Shown: positions 1 to 12,178, counted from the first letter of the stretch. The stretch is DNA of 64,000 nt from Liolophura sinensis (GCF_032854445.1 NC_088298.1:2724160-2788159), one strand, 5' to 3'. Numbers and translations: made by a program. Notes: generated from the sequence alone by a model not told the origin.

Positions 1-78
1 AGGGGTTGTGTACATTTACGTGAACATTCGGAATAAAACCTTGACTGGGGTAAATTGACGGGTAAAAATGTGACCAAC

Positions 79-163
79 TACACGTATCACACTGTCGCCT
101 ACACGTATCACAATGTCGCATACACGTATCAGACTGTCGCCTACACGTATCACACCGTCGCCA
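79..163. repeat. 21-bp tandem repeat, about 4 copies
   Basis: The unit CACGTATCACACTGTCGCCT plus one base is repeated about four times with a few substitutions. No gene is visible around it; reading frames across it are short and have no recognisable protein. Confidence 0.85.
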
Positions 164-485
164 CCACTGTTGTTTTACTCCCTATGCTATAGTCTCTTAT
201 ATCCAAATACCGTGTATTATTGCCTGTGTACAGAGACTTCACAGGGTTCTTCTTTCCAAACTCTTGGCGACGTCCACGACTTGGCTGGTATCATTATTCA
301 GTGGACTACATCTACGTGTACACGTTACATCCACACTTTTTTCATAGCTATTGTACTGCACACTAATCGGGTGATGTGCAATTTTTGGTCGATGAGCGTT
401 TTGGCAATTTTGAGTCTCAACCAAGCTGAGGCGTTGCAGAACTGTGATACAACTAGATGTAGAAACGGGGAGTCTAATAAAGTCT

Positions 486-608
486 TCTGGGAGCCGTCCT
501 ACGAAGCTGTCGCTACACTGTTTCAGTGGTGACGTATCTCTTCACTGTATGTTGTCATGGAAATAACGCCATGTAGTCGCAGTTTATGACTGCTTCGTAG
601 AGCGGGCC
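486..608. mobile_element. Short inverted-repeat element (GGGGCC-ended family)
   Basis: The ends are complementary: a left arm around GGAGCCGTCCTACGAAGC and a right arm around GCTTCGTAGAGCGGGCCCCT. The middle contains TATGTTGTCATGGAAAT, also present in the copy at 43567-43673. It is a non-autonomous foldback/MITE-like element with no coding capacity. Confidence 0.65.
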
Positions 609-1916
609 CCTGATCTGTTATTAACAAAAATGGCGTCGTCTTCATTTCACATAAATGTTCTCGCCACGATATGGCTGCAGTGTTGTTGTTATGGTATTAA
701 GCCATAATCATTCATTCATCTCACAAAGACTAATCATCGATCATCTAGACTGCCGTCGTCCTATAAGTGAAATACCCCTGAGTACCGCGTAAAACACTAG
801 TCAAATGAATAAAATCAAATAAGTCCGTGGTCCATTTCAAAGTGTTTCATTTGACTCAAGTCAACAATTTGCAATGCGACTGATGTGCTTATTTTTGAGC
901 TGTAGAAATTAAGGCTTTGACCACCACAAAATGTCTTCTTAAGACAAATGTGTCAAAATTTCAAATCCCAGTACCAGAAACTAAACATAATGAGGAGGTT
1001 TTAAATTTTGTCAAACGTGGCAGCATCATGTCACATTATTATAGTGTTTGGTATGATCCGACCCAGGTTTGATTCCGGGCCTCCAAACTTTGCGGCGGAC
1101 GTTCTAACCGTTAGGTCACCGAAGCGGTGTTCGTTTCTCGGCAATCTGCTCAGATGAACTCCTGTGGTATCTCAAGACAAATGTAACACAGTTTGAACCT
1201 CTTGGGTCATACACTATGCGTCCTAGCATATACCTGAACACTTTGAAAACGCAAAACGTAATATGACAAAACAAAGGTACGAACTAAAAGATAACCATTA
1301 CGCAATGAAAACAGATTAATGAGTCGACAAACTACAACGGGATAATGCTCTGAACTGGATACATCTTTATACATGGTATGTTTGTCTGAGCATACGCACT
1401 ATTCGGGTTACATAAACAAATGTTGTGTTTTCAAAGTATATAAATGTACAAAAAAAGTTTCTCACTTTTCTTCCTGTGGTTTAAAAGTGGGTTTAAACTC
1501 GTAATTGTCAGAACAAAGATATCCCAGTTGGGCTAGAGTCTCAATAGGGACGCTAGGCTGCTCCCATCTTCCCAGCATACTCATTGATGACGTTATTTCC
1601 TAGCATTGCCGACCATTGACGGAAAGTGTGCCTAAAATAGAGGGGGGGGGGGGTGATAATGCAACATAAAATATCCCTCAGCAATGATGCTTTTTTGTCG
1701 ATTCTTTTCGTTTTCCAGAAAACCTTAATTTTCATTTTAAAGTCCTTTTCAGGTAACCTTTATCTTTCACAAAATGCGTTGTGGAATAGAACTCCACAAA
1801 GATAGTTTTAAAATATGCTTTCAAGGAGCATGTGGAAGGGTTATGTTAAGATAAGGTGAAGTCAAAAATCGCTTTGTGGAATCAGTCATTGTTCTTTATT
1901 AGCATGGAAGCGTCTG

Positions 1917-1990
1917 TTCTTGAATTATTCTTGAGTACGACGTAAAACCCATTCATATAATTAAATAAAGAAAGAAAGAAAGAAATAAAA
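1917..1990 (+). mobile_element. SINE-A 3' tail fragment
   Basis: Contains the family's 3' end (ATTCTTGAGTACGACGTAAAA) followed by an A-rich AAAG run. The 5' tRNA-like part is missing. Confidence 0.6.
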
Positions 1991-2045
1991 TACTGACCTG
2001 GAACACCAATATTCTCGTTGGAGGCTGGTATACTAATATCTGTTT

Positions 2046-2225
2046 TGATTTGACTGGTGTTTTGCACCGTTCTCAGGAATAGTTCACTTATACGATTGTG
2101 GCCAGCATGATAGTGGGATGAAAGCGGGCAGGGCCCGGGGGAAACACACAATCATTCTTAGGCTGCTGTCAGAGCTTCCCACTCTCGACCAGAGTGGAAG
2201 CGATCATGAGCTGGACTCGACACAG
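2046..2225 (-). mobile_element. SINE-A copy, degraded
   Basis: Reverse-strand copy of the window's main SINE. The tail (CTGGTGTTTTGCACCGTTCT on +), the GGCCAGCAT block and the ATGAGCTGGACTCG block that matches the B-box side are recognisable. Confidence 0.7.
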
Positions 2226-2349
2226 CACTGTGTGTTTTGGCGAACAGTTGTGTACCGTCTTGGATAACTTTTGAAACCATTTGAAAAACGAGACCGGGGT
2301 CAGGGGCAGTATATTCATAATGTTGAATTAGATGAATATATAGCTGGAA

Positions 2350-2660
2350 AAGATGCAATCAAAGCGCAGCTGAGATACATGTTTTGTTATCCACAGCTGA
2401 TATTCTAGCATGGTGCTCGATTTGAATATTGATTTCACTTAGTCGCCAAAAACATACCTTGTGTCTTTCCAACATCATTCAAAACTGTTGGCTGCTTCTC
2501 TTTACGTGATTCCGTCATATTTGCGTACTTTGTATACTTTCTTAGTTCTTTGGTGGTTGTGTAACACTTCGTTTTTGGGAATTGGCTTTGCGATTATTGA
2601 GGTGGAATGTTTTTATCGGTTGACGGCTAGTATACGAATGACTGTTTCGACGTATAAATT
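2350..2660 (+). repeat. Interspersed repeat R1, copy 1
   Basis: Shares long blocks with six other places in the window, for example CTTAGTTCTTTGGTGGTTGT and GGGAATTGGCTTTGCGATTA. It aligns best with the reverse complement of 7600-7945, from GCGCAGCTGAGATACATG to the end. No coding frame is conserved, so it is a non-coding mobile or satellite family that I do not recognise. Confidence 0.7.
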
Positions 2661-2755
2661 TGTCACCCATATAAGCTACCTCAGATCTGCCAATATCGCG
2701 TTGTTCCATATCTACATAGAATCAGATAAACAAGGTTTATAACCCCCGGGCTGAA

Positions 2756-2765
2756 GACACGTGTC
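2756..2765. promoter_or_regulatory. E-box palindrome upstream of the GM2A-like start
   Basis: GACACGTGTC is a perfect palindrome with a CACGTG core, about 57 bases before the ATG. Lysosomal genes often carry TFEB/CLEAR sites with this core, but a possible splice acceptor (CCCCATTGCAG) lies between it and the ATG, so it may sit in an intron rather than a promoter. Confidence 0.35.
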
Positions 2766-2821
2766 ACTTTCCCCATTGCAGTTCAGGAGAGAAGGCTTAG
2801 GACAGTTGATATCGTGCCATC

Positions 2822-5800
2822 ATGTTGAGATTTCTTGTGCTGTCGTTAACCCTGAGCTACACTCTGGCCGTCAGTGATACGTTCAAATGGAAGGATTGCA
2901 GTGAGTTATGTCATACTATTCGCAAATGTAAAAGGTGCGGGCTCAAATTCGGCCTTGGACAGGCAATTTGTACGTCCCCAGATCTCACTGCATGTGAGGA
3001 TATTAAGTAGCCGTGGGGTCTCACAGTTCGACTTTAGTTACAGACTTCCATCAATATGCAGTGCATATCTGTACACTGCAGACGTGGGAATGTCTATCAG
3101 TAACTTGCCTAAGGTCGGTGGTTTAACCCCCGAACACTCAGGTTTCTGCCACCCATAAAACTAACTGAATTCGTTTGAGTGAAGGTTCTTAATTGTGGCG
3201 TTAATAACATGGAATAAAATACAAAAAAAAAATAAATAAGAAATGTATAGGGATATTCTGTGTAAATTATCCACAGCCATTGATATCCAAAATCTTTAAA
3301 CAGATATATAGTTTAACAGTGGCACCGACGGAGTCATCTGATCATGGAATCGATACAAGTTTAGTCGTGACCTGGTACGGTAAGGCGGGAAAGCGGCCCC
3401 AGAGAGGTATGATAAGAAAATGCAAATCTCAAAATCCCATAACAATGCTGTAAATTTCCAAATCAGAAGTATAAAGCTTGGTCGAATCACCCACAAAAGT
3501 TTTATGACCATAAAAGAGATGAAATAAATAAACCGCCAAAAATGTACACAAGATCAAAAACCGCCAGTTTTTAGTTCAAACGAGGAACTGTGTCTTTAAT
3601 TTACAGTATGAAGATCAACGTTAACCAGAAAAATATTTATTTACTGAAACTTTCATGTATGTACTTCTACGTGCTGTAAAAGTTTCATTTTGGTTAACGT
3701 TAGTCTTCATATGTAATAAATAAACTTTATAATCTCATCAGTTTTATAATATTTTGGCAAGTTTGAAAATCGTATTTTTGCCATAGTCTGCCAGGTATCC
3801 TTCACTGGACTAAAGCATTCACTGTGGAGAACAGGTCGTGTGGGTAAAGATACAGTCTGTCTTGCATTAAATAAGTGTGACCATGAATTAGAATGGATAA
3901 TACTTAAGCGAAATCATACGTGAATCCTCGTGGAGAGCACATGTGGTTCTGTAGCTGTCATTAACATTAACATGTTATGCGGAAGTATAAAGCTGAACAT
4001 TTGTTATATACCTATTTAACTCACTGGTGCATAATTGCGTGCTCAAGAATTTTTCAGAAAGTTACATTTGTGGTGCAGTGATTTTCCCCTCTCCACAGTG
4101 TCTAATGCAAAAAGAAAAAGATATTTCAGTGTGACTGGATCAGGCTGCCGTTTTTCGATTTCATGACCTATACATTGGTTCAGTGGTTGTGTGGAGCCTT
4201 ATAAGTCGCATGCTTACCATATAACAGGAAAAGAAGAGTAAAACAGAATTTAAAAAACAAGAAGCCTTACGACTATGTCAGCAGCTGTCATTCGCAGCCA
4301 TGATCAGGTTCAATTAACGAGGAGCACATTTTTTTGCACTGGGCGGATTTCCTGGCTTACCATGCCAGGTTTTTTTGTGCTATCGGTAAAATGGACAAAC
4401 AAATTTCAAATGACAATTTCACAATGCACCTCATTCAAACACAATTTCAAATACTGATTTCACTCATTCGCCTAGAACATACTTCGTTGACTGTTGACTG
4501 CTTCTCTTTACATGATTCAGTCCAAATTTTCTACTTTTCTTAGTTCTTCGGTGGTTGTGTTTGACGTCCTTTGGGAATTGGGCTTGCGGTTATAGGCCTG
4601 GGCCGCCCATACTGGTTGACGGCTGGTACGCGCATGTCTGTTTCGTAACATTTTACGTGCATGTTATACGAAACGCTTCAACTGTGTTATTCTGTTTTTA
4701 GGAATATCGTGAGGCATCGTGAACAGTCTAGCTGAATTCCTTAATCATTCAAATTCATTTGATGCAATCATATTTTCCTGAAATATCAACTGGAATATTT
4801 CCTACCATTGTTTAACAGTACATATTACTCCATATTAACCAACCAAGCCAGATATAGCCAAGTGAATTTTTCTCTGTCAATCTCCCGAATTATAGGTAAT
4901 ATTACCACAAAGATGAGTCCAATACTTCGATAATGGGCTAAAACTAAACTTCTCAAAGACCATTATAAAAGAGCCCCTGACCCATTTTTTGTAAGAGATC
5001 TAGAATTACAAAGTATATGATCACCTCTTTAAAATGACACCATCTCTTCTCATATGAAATCGGGTGGTCAGAGAGATCATCGAATCGGAAGAGATGTGGT
5101 ATATTTGGTAGCTGTCCCGAAGAAAAAACACACAAATATCCGGATGACCTGTTGTGTAACCATTGCATCCTACTAGCATAATGCTAGTCAATATTTTGAA
5201 ACACGCCAATGGGACACCAATGGATTAACTAATTTAATGTATTGGAATGATTTATTTATTTATCTGGTGTTTTACGCCGTACTCAAGAATATTTCTCTTA
5301 TACGACGGCGGCCAGGGATGTGGTGGGAGAAAACGGAAGAGACCTTCCCACGTACGGCCGGGAAGGAAGTCAGCATGAGCTGGACTTGAACTCAGAGGCT
5401 CCTGGGTTATTGCTCCGCGCTGGCGTGCCAACCCCCTCGACCACGGAGGCCCTCATATTGGAGAGTGTTTGTGTTTCACCAGCGACCAGACACCAGTTGG
5501 ATAACTTTACCATAAATAGCAACTCGGGTCCAAGCTGGCTTGACTCTCATAAAATACTTGCGTATTACGTTACCAGTTTGCCTACAAATCGTCATAGCAA
5601 TAGCAAGGAAGAATACTAGACTACACAGCTCTGGGTGGAATTACTTTAGAAAATTATCCAAATTATTACATTGTCCTCAGAAGATAACATTGCGCCTACA
5701 TATACCACATATAACACAGAACAGGACAGTGAACTAATTCCCATATATTGCAACTTCAAGTTTGCAATATTATTCATATCTTAGCTAGCACGTGACCACT

Positions 5801-8800
5801 GAAATGACAAGACCAGTGAATTTCGACTGAGCTGCAGTCGTTTCTAAATGCTTTTAAATAAACATAAGGCTCGCGACCACGTTAATCAGTTTAAATATAC
5901 ACGATTAATAAACTAATTTCTAAAACGGAAGTTACGTGTGCGGCGCATGTGGACAGAGCAGCAACAACATAACTCTAATGTCAGCTGGTGACATGCTGCT
6001 GCATGTTGTAGCTGTTTGTCAAAACATGCTATAAGCAACAGTAAATTGAGTTTGACTTTTTGATTTATATGTAGTTTCGTACGCATTAATACGCGAGTTC
6101 AATAATCGCAAGACCTATTTCCAACAAGAACTACTGAAGAGCTAAAAAAAGTATATGAAGAAAGAAAAGCATTCATTAATAGTTTTCAATGATGACCGGA
6201 GAAAAGCAAGGAATGTTTTAGAAATGTAAATTTAATCAGCGTAGAAGTCGTGGTAGCAGGCATTAATCAAAAAGGTGTCTCACTCACGCATATGTTCCTA
6301 GGCAACATGTCGATTTTATTCAGGGAAAAAACGACATGTAGACATCTGCTTGTCGCATGGATTAAGCGAAATTAGAACCCATTATGTAGTACAGCGCTAC
6401 TACTCTGGCCCCTAGATCACGAAGCGATCATAGACTGCATTCAAAATTTTACATGAATTTAAAATTGTTATTTCTGGTGTAACCAGGTTAAAATGTTGCT
6501 TGACAACGTAAATTTGGGGTAAGTTATTGTACGACAAATTTCAGCTAAAACAACGGACAGGAAAGTACGGAATTTAATGATTAAAATGTTGAACTATGTC
6601 TAAGGTCACTTCGTAATTTCGGGGCCTGAACATTTAGTCCATATTTAAGACCCAGTCAATATATTTGTAAATTTATTCTCTGTGTGTAAAGCAATCCAAC
6701 ATTCTAGAGCGCCCCGGGGGTTCGTATTAAGTAACTTAAGTTATGAACTGGAATTGCTTTAACAAGCCAATTAAGAACAGGAAAGAACTAAAATTGTGGT
6801 TAATACGTCGTCGTGCGGTTAGGAATCAGTGTACACATTTTAAACTTTCCAGAGCAATACATTTTAATTGCTAGCTGTGTTTTTTGACGAAAGTCTTAAA
6901 ACGTTTGACAGATATGGGAGCAGGACTTCAAGCAGGTTTTACCTTCTGGCTTTTTTCTCAGCGCACAAAGCCTGTCCTGACACTCCCGTTCGCCATTATA
7001 TCCACAGATAAGCTATATTGTAGGCGATTCTGGCAGGTTAGGAACTAGACATAGGAGCCTTGGTACGTTGGTGAAGATAAGGGCATACAAGAAAGAGGGC
7101 AACCGTGGAGGGTGGAACAGGTGATTCCCATCGCTTTTAACGTGTATCAAGGTTAAGATAGTCACGAATGATCTATTTAACTTTGAGTGAAAAGATTTGT
7201 GGACACTTTTGATCATGGTGCGCCAAAATTTAATATGTTTATGGTTAGATTTTAGACATCGTCACGAATTTGTCGCCCTAAATCTTCGATAGGGCAAAAT
7301 ATCCGGTGGCCTTATTTAAGAATTCATATAGATAAAAAAAATAGTGTGATTGTTGGCAAATGGTCACACGAAACAGGTGAAATATGACCGATTTTCAATT
7401 TACCTCAGTTAGGGTTTTATTTTAGCTTTTCATGTAAATGCTTAAATGGTAGCGAATTGCTCGTCTCTGGCATCATGGTATGAGCGGAAGTAGGCAGAAC
7501 AAACTATCAAGTGAGGTGTTAATTGCAATATAATATTATGTATCATATACTTGGTCTAGGATTACTCAAATGCTGTGTTGTCATCACGGCTATGTATTGG
7601 TTGAAGATGACGGCTAATATTCTATGTTCGGTTTCTCCAGTCATGTCTTTAGGTTGCCGTAGAAAGTCAATGCGTCGAAACAGACATCAGTAATTATCGA
7701 GGTCAATAATCGCAAAGCCATTTCCCAAAAACGACGTATAACATAAACCACCAAAGAACTAAGAAAGTATACAAAGTACGAAAATAGGACGGAATCATGC
7801 AAAGACAAGAAATCAACAGTTTTCAATGATGTTCGAAAGGACGCAAATCTAGGCGGCTAATTGAAATCAATATTCAAATCGTGTATCATTCTAGAATGTC
7901 AGTTGTCGATAACAAAATATGTATCTCAGTTGCGCTTTAATTGCAACTGTTCATATATCCAACCCGGCGAGCTAACTCAACACGATGAATATACACCCCT
8001 GACTACGAGTTAAGTGAAATCAAACACAATCACGAAGAAGAGTTCCAGAGATTCTGGACGCTCTGTCCATACTTACTTATATGAGTTATACTTGTAAACT
8101 TAAGAAACTTGGAGTGCAGGCGTTTGATGGAGTAACCTAGTTTTTGCAGTAACAACTTGTGACGTTGCAGTAACAACTTGGGACGTTGCAGTAACAACTT
8201 GTGACGTTGATTGAAATCGTCACACAACATGCAACATCTAACAAACCCTACAAGGCGAGATATGTACACACGATATGCAGAACGATAGCTTACAATATCA
8301 ACATTGAATCTATCCCTCTTATCGTAAAGTCTGCGAAAGAGGAAACCGTTTCGGTCTTTGTACAAATATAGGTTCAGATAAGACGTACCATCTGGAGAGT
8401 CTGTGGTTTCCTTTAAATCCAGCGAAGATGGGTGAATGTCAGCACAAGTACAAGCACAAATGTTTGAGTCAGAAATGTCGCGTCAGACCTCAACCACTTA
8501 TTCATTTCAATAGCCTGCAGTTAGGTGGTTTGCTTTAAGTGTGAAAATCTAAGGTTCTTTGTGAAAAATGAAAGGTTACACACTGATCAAGTAAATCAGT
8601 AAATAATTGGTTTGTACTTGCCCCAAAATTGAACGGATATTTTCTATATTTTCTAGTATTCATGCACACTGTTCTCTGTCATCGTTCTTAGCGACCGCAG
8701 CTAACAGGGCTCTGGCCGTTTCCAATATCAAGGTCTCGCCCCTCCCTCTGACTGTCCCGGGGCCGCTCACCCTCTCATTCGACGCCAGTTTAAGCAAGCC

Positions 8801-11800
8801 TCTCAACAATGTTAACCTCATCCTCGAGGTCGAGAAAAACCTGGGGTTCTTCGGTTACGTCAAAGTCCCTTGCCTCAACGAAATCGGCAGCTGGTAAGTA
8901 GTGTTACAGAAGTCTTCAAAGTACCTTCCGTAACGAATAACCACTAGACAGTCATATTCTATTTGACCATGCTTTTTACATTTCTGACTAGATCAGAGAC
9001 CTACCCTAACCCACCCGACACCACACTGTTCACCTCCAACATTAAGCCACTTTATCATGAAAAAAATCAAGCTTAATGAACAACCCCTCGTTGTACGCTA
9101 AAACTACAAGTCGTCTTCAATTCAACTGACATTTATTCTGAAGAGCAATGTAGGAAATGGCTCAGTTGGTTAGCGCGCTAAGAGCCTCTCTGTCGGTGTG
9201 AGCCAGTGTGGTCGGTGTGAGTTCAAGTCAAGGTCATGCTGGCTTCCTTTCCAGACGCACGTAGGAAGGTCTGCCAGCAACCTTCTGTCCCGTTTTCTCC
9301 CACCATTATGCTGGCCGCCTTGAAATATTCTTGAGTACGGCGTAAAACAACAATCAAATAAATAAACAAATCAATGTAGAAAATCTCTCTGAAGTTAAAA
9401 GAAAATTTGTACCAAATTCAGGATAATAGATACTATGTTATCAACAGTGTAAAAACAACGAAGAATGCCAGTTTAATTTATAATAGAAGTTGGCATTTTC
9501 AGCAAGAACGCAGACGAAAATGGAAACATCATGTGAACCTTTCCGTTGTTTTAATGTTGTATGTTAAATGTGATGACACATTAGTGGCTGCTCTGGTTTT
9601 ACCCTCTATGCTGTACGTCAGTCACACAGTAGTCGCTGCTCTGGTTTTGCATTCTATGCTGTACGTCTATCACACAGTGGTCGCTACTCTGGTTTTACAC
9701 TCTATGCTGTACGTCAATCACACAGTAGTCGCTGCTCTGTTTTTGCACTCTATGTTGTACGTCCTTAATTATATTTCTAGAGTATTCCTCTGTGCGCGTT
9801 TCAGTCCTGAGGTTTACCTGGCACCAGTGCTGGTTTTCTCCTGGCCCACCTATTTTTACTCCTAAATTTGACGGCCATTATATGTACGAAAAAATCTGTT
9901 GCAATAAACAACTTAAATATTCTATCATCAGTTCATTTGTTTTACGATTTGCTCTCCGCCCTTCACACACTCTTTACACTTTTCTTTTCCAAGCTGGTAT
10001 GATAGTTGAGAGAATGTTTTTGGCACAAAGACTGTCGATCATTCCAACATTACACATTGTTTTTTCCTGCTTTCATGGTAATTCTGACATCATTCCGTAC
10101 TCTCGCTCTCCATCTCCCACCCACACTTTACATTTTATGCTTCCAGCACGTATGATGGTTGTGAGAAAGCCACAGAGTTGGGGAATTACCTGAAAGTCAC
10201 CGATAACAGCATTTTCAAGCAGATCTACACGATGTTAAAGAATAACCATATTAATCTGTTCGGGTGTCCAGTGCCATCCCCTCAGACAGGCTCAGTCAAG
10301 GCATTCAACTACACAATCCCCAACCCTGGCAAACAGTTCGACTGGCTAGTGAATGTGAGTATATATATAACATTCATTATATATGCAAACAAATTTATTT
10401 GTATTCAAATCAAGGTTCAGGCTTTCAAGCGATATTCTTTAGTACGGCTTAATACACCTATTAAATGAATAAATAAAGAAAGAAAGAAATGTAAAAAATC
10501 TCTATGAAGTTAAAAGAAAATTGGTACCAGATTCAGGAGCATAGATACTATGTTACCAAAACTGTAAAAACAACAAAGAATGCCAGTTTAATTTATCATA
10601 AAATTTCGCATTTTCAGCAAGAACGCAGACTAAAATGGATATATTATGTGATCCTTTCCATTGTTTTCATATTGTATGTTAAATTCTCAACGACTAGTTT
10701 AATTGATAAAATTTTCCCCATAACCTTTTGAAGCACATAATAATTTTAAGATTGTTTCCTTGGAAGTAGAAGTGGTCTGTAGTTTCCAGTGATGCTGGAA
10801 ACATATACATGTAATATCCTATACATTGCTGTGACCTTTATAAGCATTAATGTAGCTGCGTCAGGGTGGCTATATTGCTGTAGCCTTTTACAAGCAAAAA
10901 CTGGTGTGTCAAGGTTATTCCATCAAACTCTCCAAGCTTCTTAAGTGAAGGCGACGCCTTTACTCTCAGTCAACTTGAGCATACCTTGTGTCTTTCCAAC
11001 ATCATTGAAAACTGTTGACTGCTTCTCTTTGCATGATTCCGTCCTATTTTCGTTCTTCATATACTTTGTTAGTTTTTGTTATTAGTTGTTACACGGTTTG
11101 AATACTGATTTCATTCAGTCGCCTAGAAGAAATACCTGGCGACTTTTGGACATCATTAGAAACCGTTGACTGCTTGATATACTTTCGCAGTTCTTTGGTG
11201 GTTTGTGTTATGCGTCGATTAGGGAATTGACCTTGCGACTTTGAGTCTGTTTTGGTGCATAGAATCACAGTTAACATAGCATAAGTAATACATCCAAGCC
11301 TAACCCACAATTTGCTTGCGTTTAATCGTTTAACATTCTGCACTTTTCTTTGGGAGGACTGACGTCGTCGTCGTTGTTTTTATTGTTGTTGATCTGGTGA
11401 TCTTCTTGTTCTTGATAGTGGGGTACGTGCTATAAATGCGCATGCGATATAGCTTGTTACCACACACTGATCATTGTTACCACACATTAATCATTGTTAC
11501 CACACATTAATCATTGTTACCACACATTAATCATTGTTACCACACATTGATCATTGTTACCACACACTGATCATTGTTACCACACACTGATCATTGTTAC
11601 CACACACTGGTCATTTTTTGCTTCTTCACAGTTTATCAAACAACTACATGCATATACAGTTAAGTTTTTCAAACAAACGATTTATTTATTTGATTGGTGT
11701 TACTTTAGCATATTTCACTTATACGGCGGTTGTCAGCATTATGGTGATAACAAACTCCGCAGGCGGCGGAGAACCCCCGACTGTCCACAGGCTGCTGGCG

Positions 11801-12176
11801 GACTCCAACGTGTGACCCGAGAGGAAGCCAGCATGAACTGGACTTGAAATAACAGCGATCGCCATGGTGAAAGTCCTTCTGCTGCGCTAGCACGATAACC
11901 CCCTCGGCCACGGATGGCCTTTCAACAAACGAGCTCGTACGCATGCGCACGCATATTTTATGACTTTATGTCAAGTATTCATTTTTTTCATCTTCTTTTA
12001 AAACTGCATTTCCACTTGTGCTGTTCTGTAAAAAATTGATACCCGATAATAATAACTGGATAATTTTTTTCCATTTGCAGGGTGATTACCACATCATTGC
12101 AAGAATTCAGGATAAAGTGAGCAAAGTCGATTATGCCTGTTTGGATCTGAACATTGGTGTCATGAGGAAAGCGTAA
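2822..12176 (+). CDS. GM2A: Ganglioside GM2 activator-like protein (ML domain), 4 coding exons
   Basis: Coding exons 2822-2900, 8692-8893, 10147-10354 and 12081-12176 join in phase to 194 codons plus stop; human GM2A is 193 aa. Residues 1 to about 17 form a hydrophobic signal peptide (MLRFLVLSLTLSYTLA), followed by FKWKDC. Further family landmarks are LTVPGPLTLSFDAS, VPCLNEIGSCTYDGCEKA across the exon 2/3 junction, FGCPVPSP, and a last exon starting GDYHIIARIQ. In other animals this secreted/lysosomal beta-cup protein lifts GM2 ganglioside from membranes for beta-hexosaminidase A; which lipid is bound here is inference. Six cysteines (26, 87, 94, 99, 134, 183) remain in place of eight in human, so one disulfide is probably absent. 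Exon 2 could instead start at 8701 (a second AG in the same frame). AATAAA at 12179 lies only 2 bases after the stop. Introns are filled with repeats, and exon 3 lies between two direct repeats of about 190 bp. Confidence 0.87.
3045..3230 (+). mobile_element. Second SINE-like family (SINE-C), 3' part
   Basis: Contains CAGTAACTTGCCTAAGGTCG and CACCCATAAAACTAACTGAA followed by an A-rich end. The same blocks occur near 23760-23830 and 43890-43960. It lies in intron 1 of the GM2A-like gene. Confidence 0.55.
4425..4655 (+). repeat. Interspersed repeat R1, copy 2
   Basis: Contains TTGACTGCTTCTCTTTACAT, TTAGTTCTTCGGTGGTTGTG and CGGTTATAGGCC in the same order as copy 1. It lies in intron 1 of the GM2A-like gene. 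Confidence 0.65.
5249..5452 (-). mobile_element. SINE-A copy, nearly full length
   Basis: Reverse-strand copy. On + it reads TTTATTTATCTGGTGTTTTA and GCCGTACTCAAGAATATTTC, then the central part, then GAGCTGGACTTGAACTCA (B-box side) and CCACGGAGGCC (A-box side). Confidence 0.85.
6085..6215 (-). repeat. Interspersed repeat R1, copy 3 (partial)
   Basis: Reverse-strand match to the middle of the family: on + AATAATCGCAAGACC, then AAAGTATATGAAGAAAG, then AGTTTTCAATGATGACC. Confidence 0.55.
7600..7945 (-). repeat. Interspersed repeat R1, copy 4 (longest)
   Basis: The best preserved copy. The reverse complement reads TTGAATATTGATTTCAATTA, TTGCATGATTCCGTCCTATT, TTTCTTAGTTCTTTGGTGGT and TTTGCGATTATTGACC in order. 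With copy 1 it shows that the family extends left to GCGCAACTGAGATACAT. Confidence 0.7.
9150..9372 (+). mobile_element. SINE-A copy, full length
   Basis: The tRNA-like head has an A box (TGGCTCAGTTGGTTAGCGCG) and a B box (GTGAGTTCAAGTC). The tail is TTCTTGAGTACGGCGTAAAA followed by AAATAAATAAA. It lies in intron 2 of the GM2A-like gene, next to the left copy of a 190-bp direct repeat. Confidence 0.85.
9373..9565. repeat. Direct repeat, left copy (about 190 bp)
   Basis: Starts AATCTCTCTGAAGTTAAAAG and continues through AAGAATGCCAGTTTAATTTA and GCATTTTCAGCAAGAACGCA. It matches 10487-10685 with scattered differences. The two copies flank exon 3 of the GM2A-like gene. Confidence 0.85.
9587..9765. 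repeat. 48-bp minisatellite, about 3.8 copies
   Basis: Each unit starts GCTGCTCTGGTTTTACCCTC and ends near CACACAGTAGTC; copies differ by a few bases. It lies in intron 2 of the GM2A-like gene. Confidence 0.85.
10418..10480 (+). mobile_element. SINE-A tail fragment
   Basis: Only the 3' end remains (GATATTCTTTAGTACGGCTT, then ATGAATAAATAAAGAAAG). As at 9350-9372, it directly precedes a copy of the 190-bp direct repeat. Confidence 0.6.
10487..10685. repeat. Direct repeat, right copy (about 190 bp)
   Basis: Counterpart of 9373-9565 in the same orientation, with AATCTCTATGAAGTTAAAAG at the start and GCATTTTCAGCAAGAACGCA inside. It lies in intron 3 of the GM2A-like gene. Confidence 0.85.
10978..11262 (+). 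repeat. Interspersed repeat R1, copies 5 and 6 in tandem
   Basis: A first partial copy (CCTTGTGTCTTTCCAACATC, TTGCATGATTCCGTCCTATT) breaks off near 11090. A second begins near 11098 (TACTGATTTCATTCAGTCGC) and runs to TTGACCTTGCGACTTTGAG. Confidence 0.6.
11453..11613. repeat. 20-bp tandem repeat, about 8 copies
   Basis: The unit TTGTTACCACACATTAATCA, with the variant TTGTTACCACACACTGATCA, is repeated about eight times with very little divergence. It lies in intron 3 of the GM2A-like gene. Confidence 0.95.
11678..11932 (-). mobile_element. SINE-A copy, full length
   Basis: Reverse-strand copy. On + it runs from TTTATTTATTTGATTGGTGT through ATACGGCGGTTGTCAGCATT to CCCTCGGCCACGGATGGCC. Confidence 0.8.
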
Positions 12177-12178
12177 AA

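Larger units (their letters stand above)
164..2821. other. Gene-free flank upstream of the GM2A-like gene
   Basis: I see no supported gene here. It holds an inverted-repeat element (486-608), a SINE-type 3' tail near 667-715 with the motif GATATGGCT, a tRNA-like repeat fragment near 1040-1130, a run of 13 G near 1641, SINE pieces at 1917-1990 and 2046-2225, and a copy of an interspersed repeat at 2350-2660. Confidence 0.6.

Noticed and set aside
113-532. 139-codon frame near the left edge
   Set aside because: It starts in a 21-bp tandem repeat, ends in an inverted-repeat element, and has no recognisable protein features.
2901-3010. Small secreted peptide of 62 aa starting at 2822
   Set aside because: The signal peptide is real, but GTGAGT at 2901 is a donor and the GM2A-like protein continues at 8692 in phase. 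The extra residues are intron.
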